A stretch of 64,000 nucleotides of DNA from Trachythela sp. YZ-2020 (taxonomy: Eukaryota > Cnidaria > Anthozoa > Malacalcyonacea > Clavulariidae): assembly GCA_016169945.1 (NCBI GenBank), contig JADLSH010000113.1:2127001-2191000 (forward strand). The letters run 5' to 3'. A model generated the notes under the pieces. It was not told the DNA's origin. It worked only from the letters and a program-made list of their open reading frames with translations, and did not search any database. Made by a program: the position numbers and the translations under genes. Below are positions 44,584-55,600 of this stretch, in pieces. Position 1 is the first letter of the stretch; the number at the start of each line of letters is the position of its first letter.

Positions 44584-45299
44584 TGTCGGTCCGTCGGAAA
44601 TCGTCACACAAGTCCGTTTGGCGCTAGGTTATGGCATACAATAAGACTGAAGCCTCCCAGCCGGTAAATATAAGCGATATAGACAGATATAAACAAACAT
44701 TGGTAGCATAGGAACCAAGTTAGCTGTATTTTGCTTTAGTCTTATCGTTTTCCAAACATGTACTGATTGCAGTTTTGAATCAATATGAAAACCGCAATTT
44801 GGTCTCATTGCATCACGTTTTATTTTGAATGTATATCTGTCTCTATATTAGCATTGTAGACTGTTGGTTCTCAGGGCAGGTATATAGAGTCTTTCAAAAT
44901 CTTTGTGGTAGGGTCTCGATAGGATAAAGATAGAAAGTCTCTATGCATAGATAACCTTTTGAAAGGTAGCGCAGTAGGTCAGGTCATGCATGTCACACGA
45001 TGCAATGCTTGCTGCAACTTGCAATGCACTTTCTGCACAGAGCCATGTTATGTAGAAATGTACGCACAGAAAAACAGTGAACATGGCCCGCGTTTCACTC
45101 CACCGATATTATCATTCTCATTCATTTCTTTGTCGCCTTCTGGGCATGTTTAGCAAGAGAAATATCGGCAAAGTAAAACGAAATTCATGCTCACAATTTC
45201 TTTGCCAATATACTTTTTACCTAACATCGTTCTGTGTCATTGAAATTGCGTTGCAAGTGCAGCAAAAATTCAACTTAGTTTGGTTTAGAGAATTTGCTC

Positions 45300-45561
45300 T
45301 AGACAAAGGGTCTTTGCTCGAAACATCAAATTTCAAGTGATAATGTACCACAAATGACCCTGTATAGTCTATCCTTGTTGCGTGTGGTTCATTGGAGTTT
45401 AAAAACACTTGAAAATCGTCGAGCAATTCGTTCGAAATTTGGGTGCGTATATATTTCTTGTCACGAAAAGTCAACCATGGCATAGGGGCGTATATCGATA
45501 TTTGAAAGCCTGGTTCTACACGTGTGAAATAAGCACAGCACCAGGAAAGGACACAGAGCAT
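45300..45561 (-). CDS. Possible first exon of a small secreted protein (weak)
   Basis: I do not recognise this product. The ATG at 45561 opens a frame with a short hydrophobic N-terminus (MLCVLSWCCAYF) and then an acidic, non-repetitive stretch (NELLDDFQVFLNSNEP). The 3' part of the frame (below about 45335) runs into transposon sequence, so the true boundary is unknown; a donor could lie near 45345. It sits upstream of the lysozyme-VWA gene on the same strand. It could equally be chance. Confidence 0.25.
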
Positions 45562-45582
45562 TAGTACAGACCTCTAAGACTA

Positions 45583-45803
45583 ACGCCTGTATTCTAAAAG
45601 CTCACTCACACTCAAAGAGTGGAGGTTCAATCTGAGCTTCCCTTGAGTGTCAATGCTGTTTTTGAATAGCTGGAGGGTGAGTACTCGCATAGTAAGGTAC
45701 GGCACTAACCCTCCAGCTATTCAAAAACAGCACTGACACTCAAGGGAAGCTCAGATTGAACCTTCACTCTTTGAGTGTGAGTGTGCTTTTAGAATACAGG
45801 CGT
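45583..45803. mobile_element. Foldback element with ~95-bp nearly perfect arms
   Basis: The ends are acgcctgtattctaaaag and cttttagaatacaggcgt. Each arm contains cactcaaagagtg-like text and ttcaatctgagcttcccttg. The loop is about 40 bp. Confidence 0.9.
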
Positions 45804-46683
45804 GAGCATATCAAATAATTTATATAAATTATATCAAACGTGGTAGATAAAGTCGGGCGGTATGGCAACAGGTAGTCTTAGTAATTCACGATATTAAGCT
45901 GATACCGGTATTGATTCTGGCTATTCCAGAATATTGTTAGTACGCGGTAAACCGTATAGAAATAAATACATATTTCTTCAAGGGAAGCGCTGACGTATTG
46001 TATTTACGCACGACTTAATTTGCGTTTGCCATAACGGTCATTTTGCCCACCCCGCGGGCGAAGCGACCTATTCGCGTCACGTGAATAATCAGTCGCGCGG
46101 GCACGCCAAGACGGTTGAATCAGGGATGTGTTTTACAGCGCCCTGGTTGAATGTAGTTCAACTTTCATGCGTGTTCGCGAGCAGTAAAGCTGACAGAAAA
46201 CTGTCACGCTAGACGACATCTACAGCGCAAATGAACGATCATTTTACTTAAAATCAAACAACAAGTAAATAACTTCTATCACTTGAAGCTCTTTATATCA
46301 GGATTTTATCAAGATGGTATTACATTTTGAGCGATTTAAAGTTGCATTTTTCATGCAGTTATCGAGCATAGGTTTTTACCATTCTTGTCATTTCTTCTTT
46401 GCAGACTACCATCACTGCTAGTTTTCTAAAGATAAAAAGATACGTACCTTTTCTTTTTGATCATAAACTTTTTCAGTGGCCTAACCAAGGTGTTGAAGGT
46501 TTTGTAGATGGAAATTTCGAGCAACACCCTTATAGTTCGCAATTATCCCTAATTGCCCACATCATTTATCCCTACTTATCCTTATCAGTTGTCCCTACTT
46601 ACCCCTAATTACCCTCATCAATTATCTCTACTTACCTTCATCAGTTATCCCAACTTACTCCTAATTACCCTCATCAGTTATCC

Positions 46684-49600
46684 CTACTTACCCTCATTCT
46701 GTTCCCGATCGTCCTCTTCATCATCAGCTTCCTCGTCATCATCGTCATCATCATCGTCATCATCTTCACTTTCAAACGTGTTGTTTGGAATGTCGTAGAT
46801 ACGAATCATACCCTATAATGGAGACATGATCTGTTTGTTAAGGCCATGTTACACCAGGCAATCCTACCCTACGCGTAGACCCCCAGAAGAAACACGTTTC
46901 CTGAAGATATACACCGTAGGCTGGGCAATCTTTGCTGTAACTTGCAAAGCAATTTCGGACCCAGAGCGATGTTAGGTAAATAGCATATTCGCAGAGAAAT
47001 TGTGAGCATGAATCTCGTTTTATTTTGTCGATATTTTTCTTGCTAAACATACCCAGAAGGCAACAAAGAAATGAATGAGAATGATAATATCGGTGGAGTG
47101 AAACGCGGGCCATGTTCACTGTTTTTTGTGTTCGTACATTTCTACATAACATGGCTCTGTGTAGAAATTGCATTGCATTTGTTGATGTTTAATTTGTAGC
47201 CTACACAACAGACTGTAATCTGTGTTGTTTGCAATGTCATCGACATGGGTCATACACTGTCGAAAACATCTGGCACTTAAAGGAAAAGTATCAGGGTCAC
47301 GCTTTGGGCGCTTGTGTTGTTTACGTCCTGCCCTGACGAGACTTTTAATTCGATAAAATGTTTTTCATTGGCTTCATTTGAACATTTTTGTGCACAGAAC
47401 AATGAGAAAAAATTGTAGTCAACTCTCCCCCCGTCTATTTTATAAATTCATAAAAAACTTGCCTTATTCGGATCCTTCAGGATGAGATACTTGCCATCAG
47501 ATAGGCTCATACAGTAATCCACAATACATCGTATTATCCCCAGCCATTATCCATACTTAGGTTCATCTGACTCGCGAGCTCTCTAGGGCGGAATTGTTGC
47601 GTGCCCAGGATACAGTGCTTAGTTGAATCCATGAAGTTCTTACGCGAAACATAACTATAGGAAATATAAACACAACATCAAGCTATATGCCGGTATTTTA
47701 TACTGTATTTATACCGGGGGGAGGAGGGGGGTACTTTGGTGGCACAATGGTTAGGGTGATTTGCCTTGGGTCGACAAGGGATGGCCATTGCTGGACCGCC
47801 AGAGAAAACAGTTTAGAACTGATAGAGCTATCCAGTATAAATAAAGTTTGTTTAGTTTAGGTTTCCTCCTGTAGTAACACTGGATCAATAAGGGATGTCC
47901 CTTACTGGACCTCTAAGGAGAACAGTTTAGTACTGATAGAGCTATCCAGTATAAATAAAGTTTGTTTAGTTTAGGCGTCCTCCTGTAGTAACACTGGATC
48001 GTTAAGGATGAGAGAACAGTTTAGAATTTATAGCGCTAGTCAATACAAATACAATTATAGGCTAACCAGTTGACTTTTACTGGGCAGAAACCTAAATTTA
48101 ACTTTAATTATACTGCAAAGATTTTTATTTTTATTTTTTTTGCACTTCACTTGGTTGAACTAGAATACTGGGTTTGTTGGATAATCCAAGTGAGTAGATA
48201 TATACGCAAGCCCGCCCGTGGGTTCAATTCCTGCCAGAGGACCTAGTGTTGCATTTTTCGCAACCGTTCCTGGTTAGGTCTTAAATTGCGTATATATCTA
48301 CTCACTTGGATTATCCACCAAACCCAGTATTTTAATTATACTGGTTACTTTTATCAATTCTAAACGGTTTTCCAGTGAGGATCATTCTTATTGGTCCAGT
48401 GTTACTAAAGGAGAACACCTGACCACCAACACACCTAAACACCAACCCCACAAACACCATACTACATATACATACCCAATCTTCAGATATTCGGATCCAG
48501 ACAGGACAGAAGCGACAGTCCATTTAGCTAATTTGCAACCGTTATTCTTGAGTTCTGTTGCAAGTACGGCGCCACGTTGTGTATCCAACTTTTGACGCCA
48601 ATCACCCATCCCTGCCTGTATATTTAGGATATAAAGTTTTATATGCGGTTAAGCATCGATTTAAGTAAAGTCTTGTTACACGAGGTACTTTTTGCCGCAA
48701 CTTTTTGCGTTGCTTGAAATTTTCAGACAATCTTTACCAGCGCGCGAGAGTGCGAGACCCTCTGACCCAGGTTTGCAGTTAGCTCAAGTCACTTGAAGGT
48801 AACCGGGTTACCGTAAATGCCAACATCTGACATTCATGCCTCTAGTATAAATCGATCCATACAATCTCCCTTACCTTAGATTCCCATTCATTGAGTGCTT
48901 TCACATTGATATAAGGTCCACCGGCTAACACAGCGTCATGTTCACATCGTACCACAACATCAATATCATCTCCAAGATTCCACTTACGATATCTACATCA
49001 AAATATGGCAGAGATTCAGACGGCCATTTGTAACACATGTACATCGATGAAAATCAATTATCCAAACGCCAATCGAAATCAATCAATAGCAATTAACTCA
49101 TTGATATTAATTAGTATTCACCTATTAGTCTATTAATTGTTATCGATAATCGATACTAATCAATAAGGCCACGTAAACTTCCTCCATTGATTGTTTATTG
49201 ACTTTCAATATCAATCAGTTACGTGATGTCGATTTTAATAGATTGATATAGATTTTATCGATCATCGATTTCATGGATTATATATGCCAGATTCAAATTC
49301 AATCGACGCCCCCCGCCCTGATGGCCCATTGTGTGTACATACCAAGCCTAAAAAAATATTAAACCTCTGCTTACCTCTTTGATGGAGCAGTTCAGCATGA
49401 ATAAAAAAAAATCAAAACAAAACATAAATGAGCACATTGCTCAATTGACCAATTGCGACCACAGAGAAAAATGAGGGGCTTGTCTTTTAGATGTATGGTA
49501 TGCGCGTAAAAGAGTCTATAAGTATCGTATAAATCTGCTCAAAATCATACATGAGCACATGCTCAACTGACCACAAGCCGAGATTGAGGGGCTTGTCTTT

Positions 49601-52600
49601 TTTACGTATGGTATGCGGGCAAATGGCCTGTAAGTATCGTAATAATATTTTTGCTCAAAATCACACGCAAGCACATTCTCAGTTGCTCAATTCACCGGCA
49701 TAGAATTCCAACCTGTATACTATTTTTACCCGCCCCACTCCTCATACTTCTTCCCACACTAACACTTGCCCCCTCACCCGTCAGCTTACCTATATCCCAC
49801 AGAAGCGACCTTCGCCTCTTGTTCCCCCTCTTCCACAACAAACGGATTTGGTTGATCAAATTTCTCCCGTCCATCAGAACGTTTTAAAACTTGCTGCGAG
49901 AAATTCTGGTTGATAAATGTTGCTTCAAGTGCAAGATTCGTCGCAGAGTTGATGCCTTTCTCTGCACTATCATCATTCGGAGTCTCAACTGCCGTTTCAT
50001 TCACCGTTAGAAGATCTAGATATTACATTGAAATTATACAGTAAAGGGGCTGTTCAGAGATCCTGCCTAAAGCCATGGGTAAACTAGGAAACATTGTTGC
50101 GGACACACAGTTTCCTAGCCATATCTCCAGAAGGTGGGCAAACCAGGAAACATTGTTTCCTAGTCATGTTTCTCAAAGCTGGGCAAACCAGGAAACATTG
50201 TTTCCTAGCCATGTTTCCGGAAGGTGGACAAACCAGGAAACATTGTTTCCCAGCCATGTTTCCTGAAGGTGCACAAACCAGGAAACATTGTTTCCTAGCC
50301 ATGTTTCCCGAAGGTGGTCAAACCAGGAAACATTGTTTCCCAGCCATGTTTCCTGAAGGTGCATAAACCATGAAACATTGTTTCCTAGCCATGTTTCCCG
50401 AAGGTAGGCAAACCAGGAAACATTGTTTTCTAGCCATGTTTCCCGAAGGTGGACAAACCAGGAAACATTGTTTCCTAGCCATGTTTCCCGAAGGTGGGCA
50501 AACCAGGAAACATTGTTTCCTAGCCATGTTTCCCGAAGGTGGGCAAACCAGGAAACATTGTTTCCTAGCCATGTTTCCCGAAGGTGGGCAAACCAGGAAA
50601 CATTGTTTCCTAGCCATGTTTCCCAACGATGGGCAAACCATGAAACATTGTTTCCTAGCCATGTTTCCCGAAGGTAGGAAAACCAGGAAACATTGTTTCC
50701 TAGCCATGTTTCCCGAAGGTGGGCAAACCAGGAAACATTGTTTCCCAGCCATGTTTCCCGAAGGTGGACAAACCAGGAAATATTGTTTCCTAGCCATGTT
50801 TCCCGAAGGTGGGCAAACCATGAAACATTGTTTCCTAGCTATGTTTCCCAAAGTTCGCAAAGCAGGAAACATTGTTTCCTAGCCATGTTTCCTGAAGGTG
50901 GACAAACCAGGAAACATTGTTTCCTAGCCATGTTTCCCAAAGATGGGCAAACCAGGAAACATTGTTTCCTAGCCATGTTTCCCAAAGATGGGCAAACCAG
51001 GAAACATTGTTTCCCAGCCATGTTTCCCGAAGGTGGACAAACCAGGAAACATTGTTTCCCAGCCATGTTTCCCGAAGGTGGACAAACCAGGAAACATTGT
51101 TTCCTAGCCATGTTCCCCGAAGGTGGACAAACCAGGAAACATTGTTTCCTAGCCATGTTCCCCGAAGGTGGGCAAACCAGGAAACATTGTTTCCTAGCCA
51201 TGTTTCCCGAAGTTGGGCAAACCAGGAAACATCGTTTCCTTAAGAAAAATAAGAACTGAAAAAAGCTTCCGAATTTATTGTGAAACCTTTTTTATTTTCC
51301 AAGCGTGGCTCAACTTACCAAAGGCAGATTCATCTCTCTTGTCAAAGAACAACTTTTTACCAACACGCTAAAGGAACGTCATTTATAACTTGTGAAATGT
51401 CTAAGGTTCAAACAACACAAAATACGAGGGATAATCTATCCATACCTGTACAATGATATCCCACGAGTACACCGACCTTGTACACGTCATCAAAGTTGAT
51501 ATTATGGCATCAGTAGCAAATACGTTGCCCTTCGATAGTAGCTGGAAAATGTACAAGTTATATACAAGTGATCTTTTTTATTACAGTGAGATAGTTATTT
51601 GCTACAAAAGCAAGAAACCGACGTTTCAGTGTTCCAGTGTTATTACAGGAGGAAACCTAAACTAAACTAACTTTATTTATACTGAATAGCTCTATCAGTT
51701 CTAAACTGTTCTCCCTAGAGGTCCAGTAAGGGTCATCTCTTATTGATCCAGTGTTACTACAGGAGGAAACCTAAACTAAACTAACTTTATTTATATTGAA
51801 TAGCTCTATCAGTTCTAAACTGTTCTCTTTAGAGGTCCAGTTAGGGCAAGGATTGATGGCGATGGCATACTCACTGTTCTAATGATGGGATCATCTGTAG
51901 TCGTCACTTTATGAAATACCCTGTTGACCATCGCTAGAGGAACTTCAGTCTTAATATTCACTCGATCATAGGCCTTGTCATAGTACTCAAGTTCTCCACA
52001 TTTCACTCTGGAAAAGTGAACAATTTCCATTGTGGCTTCGTATTAACAGTAATTGTAATGCTAGTGGGTTTATTGGTTAATGCGTTAATGCGAGTGCATT
52101 CGCGGGTGGAAGATGCGGTTAGCGCGCTGCTCCTTACTTCTGAGTTAAGCCGGCTATACAGCAGGTCGAGGGCTGGGATTTACTTAGGTTGGGTAACTTC
52201 CCTGTGTTTGATAAACTCATGTAAGTTGAGATTGGTTGGTTCTCTCCTGTGCTTCGAGGGTTTTTCTCTTGTAGGAAGTCTAGGCTGGTGTGTGCTAGTA
52301 CTTTGTAAATGGGTTAAACACTTAAACATTGTAATTTTGTTCTTGTTTAGCTAGAGGTCCATGTCGTATGATGAGATCAGATGAAACATGATCAACAACA
52401 TGTCTGATAGGCCGAATCGATATTGCGAATACCGAAAACCGGTATATCGGCATCAAAATACCGGTATATCGGCATCATTTTGACATATTTTTCTAGAAAA
52501 ATCACACTCGAACTGAACCTCGCGAAAATCATGTTTTCAGTATAGTCAATGCTATATCAAGTATTCAAGCAACGTATTAGCGTTGGCACAAGAACGCGTT

Positions 52601-55600
52601 TGTTTATGTCTACGTTTTAAAACCTTTTTTAAAGCTACTCACTAGTGTCAAGAAATACAAACATAAATTTCTGACACGTTGTCATCGAATGCATGTCAAA
52701 CTTACAACGTTGCAATCGCTAAACGTGCACTTTAATCTTTTAAAACGTAACGTAAATGATGTAAAAACTATAAATTACAACTCAAGGTTAAAATTGTGAA
52801 AAATTCGGTATACCGGTATTTTCGGTATACCGGTATTTTAGAAATTGTTGATATCGCCATACCGGAATTTGAAAATTTTCGGTACAACGCTAATACCGGT
52901 ATTGGCGGTATATCGATTCTCTCTACAACAACATACTGACAAGAAGCACTGATGGATCTAGCACTGATCGTGACAGGTGTCTGCCAACAAACAAACAAAC
53001 AAACAAACACAAACAAACAACCCAAAGACTCATTGCTCAAATGTACTTACAAGTCTTCAGGCTCACCGATGCTTGGCAAACTTAGTTTTGACAATCTTGG
53101 GAAGTCCATCTCTTCCACCACCTTCCATTCTTCACGGACCATCACTGAGGCATTACGGAACCTCTGCGGACCCTAAACTCGTGCAAATGATGAAATATTT
53201 AGTTAACCGTTGACTTTCCATCAAGGCCGGCGAGACTGAGCTGTGCAGCCTTCTGGCTCCAACATCGCCGGCGAATTTCTTGCAAAAGATTCTTATATAG
53301 TTCCTGTTCGGGCGTGTGTTATCGTAGGACACATTTTGGTAAGAATTAATTGAGTGGAACCTTTTCTAGGGCTAGAGGGTTGGATTGTAAATAGGTCGTA
53401 CATCTAGTCTGCCTAGAAAATAGACGTTTTGGTAATATGCTCATGTTTCGTGCACAAATATATTTCTCTTTGATCTTGACCCAATCCCAACCCAATCCCT
53501 AACTCTATTGTGTGCGAAACATGAGTGATATAACTGAAGATTCAAGCATCCCCACCTGGTTTCTCCTATCTTGCCAGTTGTTTCTATTCGCGTACTGTTT
53601 CTGCAGTTTACGATTCAATCTCTTATCACGACTTTTCATAAGATTCTGCATACCAGCTTGTTGACGCTGCATTTGCCGTTCCCTGTCACGTTTCATATTT
53701 CTCTGAAAATACAACACAGCATGACAATTAATAATGAAAATATATGATTACTTCTCAAAGAGTACTTCTCAAACTCATTTATATTTCATGAGCAAAACAC
53801 ACAGTCAAAAAGCAATGCACCATTGTCTTTATATCATGGCAAAAGAAATATAGTCAACGTTCACGTTAAATCTCTCTTTAACCCATTAGCTTGCAATGCG
53901 TCCAGATGTGCCCTACTTTAGTATTTTACTCTGTCTAACGTCAGACGATTTTACTTGTCAGTGGTGGTAGGTACTGCCAGTTAATGGGTTAAATACTAAT
54001 TCACATAAGCCATGGGCAAATCGAGTAACTTTTGCACAATGCTAAAAAGAGCTGAATGCATAATTAGAACATGTATAATTTATGCATGAATATTTTACTC
54101 AATTTGCTGGTGGAGGTATGCAGATTGAGAGTGTGGATAGAGGTGTGGTCTTGTACAGACTTGGACCCTGGATATGGTATGGGGGGACTCCTAATAAGAA
54201 TTAATTGGAGAGGAGGGTGATCCTGCCCTTTTGTAGATCAAACTATGAATCTCACCTGGTTAAACCCATTTCTATTCCTCATGTAAACAGGGAACAATTA
54301 GTTTTTTGCACAATTTCAAATTATTAAAAAATATTCCCTTAAGTGCACCTTCTTTATATTCGTGAAAAAGGGGTGAACAGGCTCCTACAAGGGGGGCATG
54401 GGTAGTGTCCCACATGCCCTTGGAGCCTTACCCCCAGGTAAATCTGACTATGAATCTCACCTGGTTAAACCTATTTCTCATGTAAACAGCTTTCTGAGAA
54501 CGGCTTGTGAGAGAAGGGGTTGTACAAGCTTGTAATATAAAAACCGATAAACCGTCTGACATAAAATCGGTTAAACCGTAAAACCGCGGTTTTTCATAAT
54601 TTTCAAAAATTAAAGCGATTCCAGTATTGAATTATTGGAAAAGTATAACACAATTACGACAAAAAACTGAGAACAATGCGTGTGTTTTCTGATAGTGAAA
54701 AAGTTCGCTAACTCTAATTCTATAATTTTGCTTCTCCCGCAATCCCGTCTTTTATATAATTTACAGTAATATGAATGTTAATGTGCACAAAATATATGTT
54801 ACAATGTCAAGATGTTTTAGTGATCATTATTGCAAAATTTAGGCAATGCAAACAATATTATACTATAGGTCTTTCCGGTTGTTCAACTAAAAACCGGTTT
54901 AAGGAAAACCCCCGAAGAAAACCGGTAAACCGCCCAAGCTTAGGGGGAGGGGGGGGGGCATGAGTAGTGTGTGGGGTGCCCTTGTCCTTTGGCAAATCTA
55001 CCTATGAATCTCACCTGGTTAAACCTATTTCTATTCCTCATGTAGATAGGTTTCTGAGGACGGCTTGTGTCAACGAGATGAAAACTAGACTCATCCTCTT
55101 CATGGTAATAAGCATACTGACTGCCTCCACCAAACTGGTTCAAATACTTATCTAGAATGCAGTTATATAATAAAGTACAAGTTGGGAGGCAGAAATTTTC
55201 TCACAAACTAATGGAGGGCCCTGGTGCTTCTACCATTGCTTGACATTATCCTCCTGAGGATGTGATTTTAGGCCTAATTCAAATGTTGTACTTCTCATGT
55301 GCCGAACCTAATTCAAAGTGTTTGGCACATGATAAGTGTGACGTTTGATTCAATTAAGTTTGATGTTCGAATAATTTAAGTTCAACAAAGACAGTCGTGC
55401 CCAATGAATTTAGTTTGACAAGACAAGAATTTTATTTTATTAATTTAAAACCATTTGATTGTAAATATATATATAACATACCATGTAAATTTGTTTAAAT
55501 GCTCTGAAGATGTTGTACTGTACACAATGAAATGTATAATAGCTAATAAACTTCTTTTTTCTTATAATATGTGTGGTTTAAAAGTCATTTGTTTACATTC

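Larger units (their letters stand above)
44584..46683. other. Region between EIF3D and the lysozyme-VWA gene, repeats plus one weak ORF
   Basis: 44995-45268 is a copy of the 'aacatggccttaa' MITE. 45291-45335 resembles the hammerhead-like motif at 2554 but has lost the core. 45583-45803 is a long foldback element, and 45850-45960 is a 'cggtata' MITE fragment. 46540-46680 repeats a cttaccctcatcagttatcc unit several times just beyond the EIF3D stop. A minus-strand ORF from 45561 could be a small secreted-protein exon. Confidence 0.55.

Noticed and set aside
46684..46694. A gtaagt donor at the end of EIF3D exon 13 leading to a further exon
   Set aside because: Reading through gives a TAG three codons later, right after the acidic tail where the human protein also ends; no further exon is needed.
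50085..51242. CRISPR-like regular repeat spacing
   Set aside because: The units are contiguous with no unique spacers, and the setting is an animal intron.
50075..51259. Several 90-188-aa ORFs on both strands, repeating [15 protein letters not shown] or similar
   Set aside because: They are readings of the 45-bp minisatellite inside an EIF3D intron that is confirmed by flanking exons.
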